Of a stretch of DNA of 64,000 nt, positions 34,632-45,299 are shown piece after piece. Each line of letters opens with the position of its first letter. Position 1 is the stretch's first letter. The translations under genes and the position numbers were made by a program. Below the pieces are notes generated by a model. The model was given only the letters and a program-made list of their open reading frames with translations, searched no databases and had not been told where the DNA came from. Source of the stretch: Cryptomeria japonica (Eukaryota > Streptophyta > Pinopsida > Cupressales > Cupressaceae); assembly GCF_030272615.1 (NCBI RefSeq), contig NC_081406.1, forward strand, positions 468,890,400 through 468,954,399. Reading direction: 5' to 3'.

Positions 34632-35283
34632 TTACAGCTTGCTCACGATCAGTTTTCTCAGTTTCCTCAGAGGATTCATCAGCTCTTACATTGATATTTT
34701 CCATAATTCTCCAAGTCCTATTGTTGTAACACTTGAGAGCTTTACTATTGGTGGAATATCCTAGGAATATTCCCTCATCACATTTAGCTTCAAATTTGTC
34801 CTGATGTTCACTCCTTTTGATGTAACATTTTCTACAAAATACCCTAAAGTAGCTAACCACAGGTGTCTTACCGGTCCAATACTCATACAGAGTTTTGTCC
34901 TTACCTTTCTTGATGAGTACCTGGTTCATTGTGTAGACTGCAGTGCTCACCGCTTATCTCCAAAAGGTGTGGGCTACCTTTCCTTGAATCAACATTGTTC
35001 TAGCTACTTCAACCACAGTCCGGTTATTCCTCTCTGCTAGGCCATTCTACTGTGGAGTCCAGGGGGTAGATAGTTGCCTCTTGATGCCAAAATCTTCATA
35101 ATACTTGTTGAATTCACCGGAAGTGAATTCCCCTCCTTGATCAGTTCTGAGACACTTGATCCTTTTACCACTTTCCTTCTCCACTAATGCTCTAAAATCT
35201 TTCAATTTCACAAAGGCTTCAGACTTGTCTTTCAAGAATGTGACCCACATAATTCTTGAGCAGTCATCAGTGAGAATCATGAA
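34579..35283 (-). pseudogene. N3 integrase, catalytic core and C-terminus
   Basis: 35280-35047 has MILTDDCSRIMWVTF (first Asp) and CLRTDQGGEFTSGEF (second Asp) and ends STPWTPQ at a TAG where related elements read Gln (CAG). After it the frame continues NGLAERNNRTVVEVARTM (catalytic Glu in AER), a second stop near 34952, then 34950-34579 with the C-terminal GYSTNSKALKCYNNRT region. Two nonsense changes therefore disable it. Confidence 0.88.
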
Positions 35284-35739
35284 TTACCTATCACCCTGCA
35301 CACTTTTAGTTTTCATAGGACCACACAAATCAGTATGCACAAGATCAAGCAAGTTGTCAGTAGTGAAAGATTTACCTTTAAATGTTGAGGAAGACATTTT
35401 CCCCAATTGACACTCTCTGCACAAGGTATTATCCAATTTGCTTAGCACCAGCAACCCTCCAACTGTATTGATCTTACTAGCCTTTACAATGTTATCAAAG
35501 TTTACATGGCAGAGTCTCCTATGCCATATCCAGCAATCATCAAACTTAGCCATAAGACATGTACTTATATTTGAATTCAAATGAAATAGGTTACCTTTGG
35601 TCTGCATGCTAGTGGCCACCAATTCACCATCTTTTCCTTTGATTCTGCAAACTCCATTCTTGAATTCTAGAGTGAGGCCACTGTCATTCAGCTGGGCAAC
35701 ACTCAAAAGGTTGTGTCTGAGACCATCAACCCAGTACAC
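35284..35739 (-). pseudogene. N3 GAG-pre-integrase zinc finger
   Basis: 151 codons. RHNLLSVAQLNDSGLTLEF then the His-His-Cys-Cys finger: IWHRRLCHVNFDN and LCRECQLGKM, then DLVHTDLCGPMKTKS leading to the core. All four metal ligands are present. A stop near 35283 separates it from the core. Confidence 0.9.
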
Positions 35740-35829
35740 ATTATCAACACTACTTTTCCATTCAGAGAGATGGACCCTCTACCTTTGACCATGCATGGTG
35801 TATCATTTCCAAAGCGAACCACACCACCA

Positions 35830-36468
35830 TCATACTCCTCCAAGGATATGGTGAGAACAACCACTGTCAATGATCCACTCATTGGAATCATCAAACCAGG
35901 AGACAAGAGCCTTCTTTTCTGACACATCTTCTTTCACAGCAACAAACACAATATCTTCATTTTCTTCATCCTCTGATTCTTCATCTATGGCACCTTCATC
36001 AACTGCCACAAAATAGTTTCTCTGGTTTCCTCCTTTGAATTTCCTGAACCTTTCTGGTTTGTCCTTGTTATCTCCATTAGGACAATTTATAGCAATATGT
36101 CCTATCCAGTTACAAGAAAACCATTTCAAAGGTAGCTTACCTTTGTATTTACAGGTTCCTTTAGGAAGTTTCCTAGAAAGGAGAGCTTCAAAAGCCATCA
36201 GAATCTGCTCATCATTCATTTCTTTGCTCTGTCTAGGTTCACCACTAGTGCTAGCTTCTTTTCCTTTTTTGGATAGTATAGCAGAGGCTTTAAATGTTGA
36301 TTCAGTCTTTTGGACACTGCCATCAAAACTATTTAGCTCATAAGCTATTAGCTTGGCTATGATGGAGTCCAAGGATACCTTAGTCTTGTCTATTGATCTC
36401 AGCTCCTGAATAACAGCAACCCTTATTGCATAGACCGGCAATAGTGATCTCAGGACTTTGCTTACCAC
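35830..36468 (-). pseudogene. N3 gag C-terminus, zinc knuckle and protease
   Basis: 212 codons. Gag end with VVSKVLRSLLPVYAIRV, then a knuckle reading LKWFSCNWIGHIAINC: the first Cys of CCHC is Trp here, so metal binding would be lost. After an acidic linker comes the protease start EWIIDSGCSHHILGG, with the catalytic Asp-Ser-Gly kept. Gag forms the particle; the protease cuts the polyprotein. Confidence 0.9.
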
Positions 36469-36912
36469 AATGGAATCTTCTATTTTACCACCTGCACTCT
36501 TGATTTCTCCAACAACTATTTTGATTCTTATTCCATACTGCTAAATGTTCTAACCTTCAACCATCCACATATCTTCAAACTTCCCTCTTAGGCTTTCTTC
36601 CTTAGCCTATTTTACATGTTCATCGCCACCATAGATATTTTCAAGAGCATCCCATACCTCTTTGGGATTTACCTTGTCCTGAACATCAATAAACTCAATG
36701 TCAGATAGACTACTAATAAGGACTTCCATGACTTACCCATTTTCTTGTATCTCTCTCTTTTGGTCATCGGTGAGAGTACCGATAGGGACAACATAGACAT
36801 TCTCAACATAAATTCAGTGTTGAGCACCCATGCTTCTGATGAATATCTTCATCATATCTTTCCATGTACCAAAATTTTCCTTGTTAAACTTTGGACCTTC
36901 CGTCTTCATCAT
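36469..36912 (-). pseudogene. N3 gag N-terminus
   Basis: From ATG 36912-36910, about 60 bases after the primer site: MMKTEGPKFNKENFGTWKDM, then IDVQDKVNPKEVWDALENIY, the UBN2-type copia gag. Interrupted by stops near 36815, 36720, 36610 and 36540, which is why no long open frame shows. Confidence 0.8.
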
Positions 36913-36969
36913 TTGACTGGGACCTTTACCTCAAGCAGTTAAGCTTAAAACACAAAGGACCTAGAGGAT

Positions 36970-36981
36970 GCTCTGATACCA
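36970..36981 (-). other. N3 primer-binding site
   Basis: Minus strand TGGTATCAGAGC, an exact initiator-Met-tRNA complement, 2 bases after the LTR end. Confidence 0.92.
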
Positions 36982-36983
36982 AT

Positions 36984-38533
36984 TGATAGCTCAATGATGA
37001 GCAAATAGTACCAAACTAGTACTGAGAAGGGGGGTGAATCAGTATAGGCAAAATAATATTTCTAAACCGGTTCAATAGAAATTACTCTAAATGACTGGCA
37101 AACAGTGACACCGGTTTGAAGCAGAGTAAAACTAGTAAAACCTAGAACAACTAAAACAATCATAAACCAGTTACTCACTTATCTTCCTACTCAACTCGGA
37201 ACTACACTGCCATTTCATCCTTATGTAAGAATAGGTAATCTATCATCGTATCTTCACATCAGCTAGTTCAACATGTTTTATTGACAGGCATAAAACATAG
37301 AACCATCATATGCTCAATAGGAAACATCAAAGCATCACACATGACACATATTTTTCACGTGGAAACCCAACTGGGAAAAACCATAGTGGGGATGAATACC
37401 CACAAGCTTGTTGTTGAACTCTTTAGAAGTCCACTCTGTTAGGAGCCTTGTCCTATTAAAGACAGATACAATAGGTTCTGTTAGGAACCAATCCTGTTAG
37501 GGATCACCCGGTTAAGGGATGGCTACAATACCCAGTTAAGGGTTAAACCCAGTTAGGGTTACCTTGTTAGAGGATTTCAAGAACTTAATAGCTAAAGGAT
37601 CTCCAGAGCTCTATAGCTTCCCAAAATGCAATAACTTCAAGTTACCTTGTCAAGGGATTTGTATCAAGCCAGTTAAGGCTACCCTATTAAGGGATTTCAC
37701 AACTGTTGAAGTGGTTAAAGATCAACAGGAATTACAATGATTTGGTAACAACACTCAATGCTAATGCAGATCCATTCTGGCTCCTCTTCACCTTTTGCAC
37801 ATGCACTTTGCAGGTATCTCTTCTCTCCTTTGGTCTGCCAAGAATCACGTATCACTTCCCTTGGATACACACATACAACTTTTGCCAACAACTTTGGAAA
37901 GAAACACAACATCGACCTTATAGGAAACAGACAGGTTGGTAGCAAAAACCCTAAACCCTAAACCTGTTAGGTTAAGCAATTCAAATGGTTCAATCTTGAT
38001 CGTTGAATCATACTGCATTAAATGCAACAATCTTGAATCAATCTCAAGACATTCTCCATCATCCATTATCCACCGATTTCATGGTGGCTGATAACTCATC
38101 ACGCATTATCACTGTTTAACAAACTTCGTACATTCCCAAGGTAGATAGGGATAGTCTTCTTCATGCAAGATCCTTCATGTGCACAAAGCTTATGTGGCAA
38201 AATGATCTATTCTCTGTTATACTGCTAACTCATCACACAAAGATCACCGATTGAGTCACACAGGCTTGAGGTACTCCGACCAGAAATCTTGAAGTGGAAA
38301 CTACCTACCAACCGGTAGTCATACAATGCTTCCATGTGTCGGTTCCCATAATTACATGCCGGTTCATCTTGAACAAATATACCACTTCACTTTGGCATAT
38401 ATACCAGTTCATACATATGCTGGTTCTCTCTTCTCACATGTCACATGTGCCGGTTCACATCATGTCACATATTGACATCAATGACAACATACAATATCAT
38501 TATGTCTTCATACCAGTTCACATAATACCAACA
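36984..38533 (-). repeat. N3 5' LTR
   Basis: 1550 bp, TGATAGCTC...ACCAACA, followed by target copy ATAAG. G-run before TGAATCA at 37026-37041; GTGGAAACCC..GGGAAAAACCAT block at 37359-37383. Minor indel differences to the 3' LTR (26 bases near 14500). Confidence 0.92.
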
Positions 38534-40219
38534 ATAAGAAGAGAAAGACAGAAGGAAGGCTACCAGTACACATGACTTGTGTCATCTACTAGTAAAGAAG
38601 TCTTACTGGTAAGGCACAAACCAGGATGAATTTTGTCTATTTGTTATGAAGGCACAACAACCGGTGAACAAAACAAAGAGGATGTTTGATGGCCATATCG
38701 GTAAGGTGAACTAAACTGATAGTCAACCTTGGTCAACAAATAATGTCAAACCGACATAGGAATCCAAGCAATGGTGGATGTCAACAAGCATGACAGTTGA
38801 ATGCCAGGTAGAGGTATTGCACAAGTTGATGGAGTGTGCATTATAACAAATCAACAAGCAGGTCAGCTTTTATGATGAACCTGCAAGTCATAGAGGATGC
38901 CAGAGGATTGTGGCTTGAGGAAGGCAAGTTGGCAAAGTGATTGAGCTGATCCTGGAAGAAGATTTGATCTTCTTACCCATTTGGTGAAGGAAACAACAAA
39001 TCCATTAATGGCGAATGTTTGAGAAAAGCAGAAAAGCATGGTGCAAACCTCTAGATTTAGAAAATGCACATTGGAATGTGAAGCTTTGTTGGTGATTGAT
39101 CAATGTCATGAAGATCTTATCCCTAGAAAAAAAGATCAAATCAAATCGGATTCAGATCAAGTTAGAGAAGGCAAAACCTAACACGACATTGATTGAATGT
39201 GTTCTTGGCGGGAATCCAAGATTATAAATAGGATGAGATCAAGACAAAAAAGAATGATTCTTGATGAGAAGAAGAAGAGTGAAGCAAGCTTGAGTGCGGA
39301 GAAGAATCATATTCCCTTATAATTTATTCTAAGAAAGTTGCAGAGTGAGTTAACAAGCAAACTAGTGAGAGGGTTTAACCAGTAGGATAGAGTACATATA
39401 AATTGTAGCATGTCTAACAATTGAGCTAACCAGTGAGGTGTGATTGATCAAGAAGGCATCCAAGTGTGACACAATGGGTTGTGAGGCTGAGAGAGAGAGA
39501 GAGAAGAGAGGCCAACAATCAGAGAGCTATCTATTAACCGACAGTGTGAGATCCAGTGAAGAAGAGAAGATTGTTAACCAACAGAGACCTATTTGATCAA
39601 GAGTTACAGAACTCATTTGCAACAAGAAGCTATAATTATATCAAAATTGTATTTCAATATACATTGCCAAGTTGGAGCTTGGTGTAGGGGTTGGTGCTCC
39701 TTGGGTTGGTGCCCTAAATTAGAATGGGTTGGCTCTCCTTGGGTCAGTGCGCTAAATCTTTGTAATTCAGTGTTTCACTTGTGAGGCTAGATTGGAGCAG
39801 TAGTCTCCAGCAGTATTTTTGACCGAGGTTTTTCCCATATTGGGTTTTCCTCATACATCTAGTGTTGTGGGTTGCATTTGTGTGATTGTCTCTTTTGGTA
39901 TTCTTATTTGTCTTACCGGTTTGATTGTTTAGTGCTTAGGATAACAACCAATATTTTGAGGTTGCTTTAAAAGGAGAAGATTAGGAACCACTGATTCACC
40001 CCCCTCTCAATGGTACATTGTGTTCAACTTTTTCTACTTCAATAAGGAGACTGGAAAGATGATCTAACCTTGCCTCAACTATCTCCTTCACTTTTTAGAT
40101 GGTATTCACAATTTCTCACTACCTTAGGTAAAATATAAGGTCATACTACAAATAATTTATCTTCTTTCTTTCAGAACCTTCTATATAACTGAAAATATCA
40201 AATGATTTACCAATGCATT

Positions 40220-41457
40220 TCAATTAAAATCTAATGGAATGAATCTTAGCTTTGAAATGTTCAATGGCCACAAGCCACTAGAGACGATACTTATATACTC
40301 TGGCTTCTTCTCCAGCACAATCTTTAATTTCCTTAATGCTTTTTGACAATCTCTTCTAAGCATAGGCACATCTCTTCTCCATATCTTCTTGAACTTAATC
40401 TTTTCCAATACATTATTTAGGAGACTACTTCATACAGTCTTCAAGTAATTCAAACATAACAATCGAAAATATATTTGTAAGATTATTTAGAGTAATACTA
40501 TTCTGATGCAAATAATCAACTAAAACTCCTTCAATCTTATCTTTGATTATATGAAGGTCCCACAAGACACAAATCTCTAATCTTCTTCAAACCATTTGTT
40601 TCCTCAATCATATTTAAAATGTTTTCAACTCTGTAGGGGTCATTTTCATCCATACCACCTTCTTGCTTCTCAACTAAATCCATCTTTCCCTTAGCTTCTG
40701 CATATGGTTCTTGATCATCAAGGGAAATTATCTCTTTCTTTTCATCACTTTTCCTCAGCTTCATTGGTTCCAAAGAAGACACAACAAATTTTCTCTTCAA
40801 ACTTTTTTAGTTGGAGGAGGGACTCTCCTCAGGAATACTGATAATACTAGGAATTGGACTAGAGCACCACATCTTTTGGAGGTTCATGAAATGATTCTTG
40901 CATAATTGCTCTTTCTCTATAAAACAACCTCGATACATATAATTTTTTTTTCCAACAGAGACATTTGATTTCCACACAACATTCTCATTTGATGGTAATG
41001 ATCTTGTGAAATAAAACATTAAGCACAAGACCAAAGAACCAAATCAAAAAGGATATCCCTGATCTTTTGACATGGTAATATCCTCTATTAACTGTGTCCA
41101 TAATAACTCACACAAATCAAAGTCTTTTCTTTCTTTTATCATTTGATGTACAATATATACTTGTATTGTTGAAGTTGATCCTTCTTTGTTTTTGAAATAA
41201 ATTCTATAAGAAAATCCATAAGCAACATACCTCACAATAGGGTTGATGACTATATCAATTATCAATGCTCGTTGATCACTCGTGATGCCAATTAGAGTTT
41301 CAACTTCTTTGTTCTTAATTGATCTCTTCACTGAAATGGGTCCAACATCACAAAGACTAGAAATAGTTGATATTGCTTCCTTGAAAAGAGGATAGCGTTT
41401 GTCCAACATCATATGACCATCCTCAATATGATTCAAAAGGAATAATTGAATCCTCAT
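40220..41457 (-). pseudogene. N1 unrecognised protein
   Basis: Consecutive minus-strand blocks that read on through single stops: 41457-41044 (HIEDGHMMLDKRYPLFKEAI; FDLCELLWTQLIEDITMSKD), 41034-40807 (LCLMFYFTRSLPSNENVVWK), 40800-40537 (a Lys/Glu/Asp-rich linker), 40408-40220. Together about 400 codons. It resembles no gag or pol part that I know. It sits between the gag knuckle and the 3' end, where pol should be. Possibly an extra element-borne protein similar in kind to the broken gene at 1-1602, but I saw no clear shared motif. Confidence 0.5.
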
Positions 41458-41517
41458 CTATAAACCATTGAAAATTGCTCCAAATATGCAAACATTTTGT
41501 GCCCTCATTCTCTAATT

Positions 41518-41761
41518 TTTTTTCTTCAGTACGCCAAGGGTATTATCGTGACCCAGTCCAACGATGCAACCTGCCTTACCTTGGGCTTACTTTTATTACC
41601 AAGTTGGGGCCAGGAAGAGGAGAAATGAGGCGAGACTAGTCCCCTAGGGAGAGAATCCAGAGCCCGCAACTAGTCCTCCCTCTTAAATTTGAGAGGGAGT
41701 CGAACTTGAGACCGATGGCGAGCAAACCCACCGCCCAATCCAACTCACCTACACGTAAGGG
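41518..41761 (-). mobile_element. tRNA-derived SINE
   Basis: 244 bp, much richer in G+C than its surroundings. On the minus strand it has RNA polymerase III boxes: A-box-like TAGGTGAGTTGG (41751-41740) and B box GTTCGACTCC (41705-41696), 34 bases apart, near the 5' end as in tRNA-derived SINEs. It ends in an A run (41523-41518 and on). Flanking direct repeats CTCTAATT (41510-41517) and CTCCTAATT (41762-41770) look like the target duplication. It interrupts the N1 coding region. Confidence 0.75.
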
Positions 41762-42381
41762 CTCCTAATTCTATAATTCTATGTGAATATTCATTTGACA
41801 AGGAACTTTCCAAATTTTTCATTTTCTCATGATCAATATTATTCTAAAAGTACATTATCTGATTTCTGAGTATTTCTACTACTAGATTCTCTCACAACTA
41901 ACTTCTTAGGATCCATAGACAAAGATGTAAATAAAAAAACCTTTTTGTGCTAACTCTGCTCTAAATTTCCTTCTACTCTTAAACAACTCCACTCTTCAAA
42001 ATATTAAACACATAATATAAAAATGATCTCAAAAAGTAGATGTTTAATATGTTTGATATACCTAAGGTTTTCTTGCCAAAAACTGTCTTGTCATAATGAC
42101 GTCAATTGAATCTTGCACTTCTACATACATAATCTATCGAAGCATGAACAACATCAACATCAACATGCAAAGCCACAAAATTTAACTCCTTTGCAAGAGG
42201 GGTAAATATATAGATTTTCTTTCAAACTCCCCCTAAGCCAAAGCAACTAAGTCAATTTTCAGAGGAAGAAGAACCTATACCAAACTCAAGTGTAGTAGAC
42301 TTAGTCACTTTCTTCTTTCTCCATACCATAGAATTCTTCTTCTTAGGTTCATTTGATTTTACCAAAGTATTCACCTTCCTA

Positions 42382-43110
42382 CATTTGTTAGCAAAGTGTC
42401 CATACTTGTTGCAATTGTAACACTTGATATTCCTCTATCCAGAATTCATCAAAGTTATTCTTGATTTGCAGTGATTAGCTCTATGACCAAATCTATAGAA
42501 ACATCAAATAATTAGGATTACAAAGTAAAATGCCTCGAACCTCGAATCATCTGCCTCTATCACGGCAACCAAAAACAATATCTACATACTGTACACATAC
42601 TCTGTTGGATATTGTATTCCACCTTCCACACTTATGTCTTTTGGTAAATCAAATCTATATATACCAGATATGATTTCTTAACCAAGTTTCCATCAATGAC
42701 AACCCCTAAACATATCTCATGCATCAATATTCACTAGAGTAGTGTCTCTTGCCAATAAATGGTGTTGATTTCAGTAATTTTTGCTTCTGGATTCAACTTC
42801 AATAATTCTTGTTCCTACTTCCCACATTCTTCTATCTTCTAATTAATAGTATCCTTCAGACATTCTTCCTCTTTCTTGCTTTCTTCAATATACAACTTCA
42901 AACTCACAATAGTCGCATTTTCTTATTTTAACGCTAACTTCTGGATCTGATCTCTAAGCTTATTAACACATTAATTTTATACCTTAACATTCTCTTTCTA
43001 ATCTTCATTCTCAGATTCCACACTCTCCAAATCTTAAAGGGTTGTCTTCAATTCTTCATCTAAATAATATTCTCCTACAATATCCATAGGAGCCATCTAT
43101 TCAAATAATC
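42382..43110 (-). pseudogene. N1 gag-like protein with zinc knuckles
   Basis: Starts soon after the primer site (MAPMDIVGEYYLDEELKTTL near 43100) and continues through stops with coiled-coil-type sequence. It ends in a normal CCHC knuckle, CYNCNKYGHFANKC (42423-42382), preceded by a damaged one (CFYRFGHRANHC, about 42490-42440) that has lost a Cys. Tandem knuckles and a coiled coil before them are seen in SIRE/Maximus-type copia gag; that assignment is inference. Confidence 0.65.
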
Positions 43111-43151
43111 AAGATCTCCCTCAAGAGGTTAATCTAGAAAAAAGGGACCAT

Positions 43152-43163
43152 GCTCTGATACCA
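43152..43163 (-). other. N1 primer-binding site
   Basis: Minus strand TGGTATCAGAGC, exact, 2 bases from the LTR. Confidence 0.9.
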
Positions 43164-43165
43164 AT

Positions 43166-44467
43166 TATTAAACAGATCAAAATACTGAGAGCGGGGGTGA
43201 ATCAATATTCCATAACAAAACAATCTAAAATTATGAAAATGAAAGGATATATGCACTATAAATGAAATACAAGACATAAACAACCATAAGAGAGACACTT
43301 GATTATTTATATGTAGAAAATACAAATGGGAAAAAACATGAAGAGGGTTAACTCTCAAGATAATATAACTAGTTATATGGGATTACAAGGGCTCGCTGTC
43401 AGAGGGCTCATTGCTTGGATTATAATAGCTTATTGTTGAAAGGATCTCTGCCAAGAAAAAAAAAGTATCAATTAAGAATATAGCATCTACATATGCATGT
43501 GACCAGTTCATGTTAATCTCGGACATCACAATAACTGCTTGTAGTAGATTTGATTAAGAAACTCTGCAAATAAATCACTATCTGCCTACTCCAATCACAC
43601 ACAATCACTACTATACTAGATCTGCCTTTCTTATTCACCCACAAATATTATTTCTCTCACTTTATCACTCATCACCTTTTGCCACTACTTTAGACATAAT
43701 ATGTATATGTATATGTGTGTGTGTGTGTGTGTGTGTATTGATAAGAATATACATCAAGTTGGCCTAAAAAGATACTTCCCAAACGATACTCGAACGGGGA
43801 AATCACACATTACAAGCACCGAAGAAAAACAATAATACAAACATTCAAGGTCAACCTGACTCGAAATGAACATATCTTTGAACTTCCACAAGAACATACT
43901 TCTGAAGCATAAAGAGAATGATCCAACTCAACATAATTAAGTTAAAGACATAAATAACGAATCATCAAAATATTATCATTAGAAATAAAAAAACTAAAGG
44001 AAAACAGAGTTCATATAACTATCAAACACTACACAACCAAATATATTATTGGAGCACAACTTCTAGAGCACGACTTCTAGAGCACCAAAAATTGAATACA
44101 ATAATCTCAAGCAATGATTAATAGAATATCAAAACTATGATATCATATATGTAATGAGACAAAGACATGGAGCACTGCAATCCTAGAATCAGTCAACTGA
44201 ATACCACCACACTGTATTATCACTAAAAATGTACAACTGGAGAACAAAACCAATTGCCACAACCAACACAAAAACTTAGACCTCAAAAGAAACATATCCA
44301 TGTATTGACAATACTCATTTTTGGAGCAACAACCTACTATAAAACATATCTACAACATACATACGTAACTTTCACTACTCTTTACACTGCATACAACCTT
44401 ACAACATTCAGACCAATCTAGATCATTAGGTTTGACCTCAATGACAACCAATCAAGTATTTCTAACA
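43166..44467 (-). repeat. N1 5' LTR
   Basis: 1302 bp, TATTAAACAG...TTCTAACA (left end mutated from TG). G-run before TGAATCA at 43190-43204. Microsatellite here only 43698-43738. Followed by target copy GAGTT. Confidence 0.85.
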
Positions 44468-44700
44468 GAGTTGAGTAGCAAGTTGTGTTATGCTAGATCC
44501 ACTCATTCTAAAAGGAGAGAAAGAGGAGTTGAAAGGTCTATAAAGTTTTGTTATGATATTCAACTCACCCAAGGGAATTACAAAAGGAAAGGTTGAATGG
44601 TCTAGAAAGTTGTATTATGCTAGTCAACATATCAAAAATGAAGAGTTGAAATGTCTAGCAAGTTGTATCATGCGAGTCAACTCATCCTACTAAAATCTCA
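44468..44700. repeat. N0 degenerate ~55-80 bp tandem repeats
   Basis: Core CTAGAAAGTTGTATTATGC followed by TAGTCAACTCA, at about 44475, 44545, 44600 and 44655, and continuing left of N1 at 12020-12203. This continuity across N1 independently supports the insertion model. Confidence 0.7.
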
Positions 44701-45299
44701 TCTACTTTTAGGAGTTCAGAATCTCATGTAATAATTTGATCTATTGATAAGCATGCAATAACCTGTATAAGACATAAAAGAAAATATTTAGTTTCAATAA
44801 TGTAACATCTCGTTTAAGACTTTGATCTAGTTTCAAGCATGTACATTCTATCTAATACATAAGGATAGCCAAACAAAACATGTTTTTCATAAGGGAATCA
44901 ACAAATTTGGAGCAAAAATAGGATAATCAAACAAGGCTTGATGCAAGTGAATCCACAAATTAATTTGAACATATGCTACAAGGAGGCCACATGTATGCCC
45001 CCCTTAAGATATCAACATAGCCTTGTGTTGATATCTTAAGGAAAAGATAGAAACATGGATACACACCTTCATCACCAAGGATATATCCTTTAGGTATAAA
45101 TGTGCATAACTCCAAGCTAAAGAGGCATAAATATCATGAGCAAGGAAACAATAGTTGTAAAAGAGATATATTGCAACAAGTGCAAAGGGATCCTTTTGAG
45201 GTATGCACAAAGGAAGACATCTTTACATAAAGATATCCACGTCAAAAAATAGAGGATATCTTTAGTAACGATAACATATTTAAAAGTAGGGCCTATTTA
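44701..45299. other. N0 internal DNA, no gene seen
   Basis: AT-rich; short frames only. Contains a near-palindrome AAGATATCAACATAG..TTGATATCTTAAGG at 45005-45042. Confidence 0.4.

Larger units (their letters stand above)
14136..38533 (-). mobile_element. N3: complete Ty1/copia element
   Basis: Both LTRs, primer site, gag, protease, integrase, RT, RNase H and purine tract are present in copia order. Exact target duplication ATAAG at 14131-14135 and 38534-38538. Without N4 it would be about 7.5 kb with ~1.55-kb LTRs. Stretches of the two LTRs that I compared differ at roughly 5-10% of bases, so it is not recent. Its 3' LTR is split by N4 after base 14571. Coding has several stops, so this copy is dead. 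Confidence 0.93.
14050..40028 (+). mobile_element. N2: solo LTR, host of copia N3
   Basis: Pieces 14050-14135 and 38539-40028 join into one ~1.58-kb LTR, GTTGGCATTATTGG...GTGTTCAAC, with TTTTT on both sides (14045-14049, 40029-40033). It shows the usual LTR motifs in plus orientation: GTCATTGATGTCAA at 14072-14085, GGTTTTTCCCATATTGGG (39828-39845), and TGATTCACCCCCCTCTCA near its right end (39992-40009). No internal DNA or second LTR, so it is a solo LTR of a copia-like family. The frame at 38863-39069 has no recognised motif. Confidence 0.75.
12204..44467 (-). mobile_element. N1: non-autonomous LTR element with gag knuckle
   Basis: LTRs at 12204-13687 and 43166-44467, exact 5-bp target duplication GAGTT at 12199-12203 and 44468-44472, purine tract after the left LTR, initiator-tRNA primer site before the right LTR. 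Own internal DNA, once N2-N4 are removed, is only about 3.5 kb (13688-14044 and 40034-43165), of which 244 bp is a SINE. It codes for a gag-like start, a CCHC knuckle and an unrecognised protein, with no RT, RNase H or integrase motif that I can find. The purine tract and LTR motifs are copia-like. Confidence 0.85.

Noticed and set aside
34062-34764. Plus-strand frames opposite N3 RT
   Set aside because: Shadows of the clearly identified RT and integrase on the minus strand.
41518-41761. A tRNA gene
   Set aside because: Has A and B boxes but no full cloverleaf, is 244 bp long, ends in an A run and has flanking repeats: a SINE fits better.
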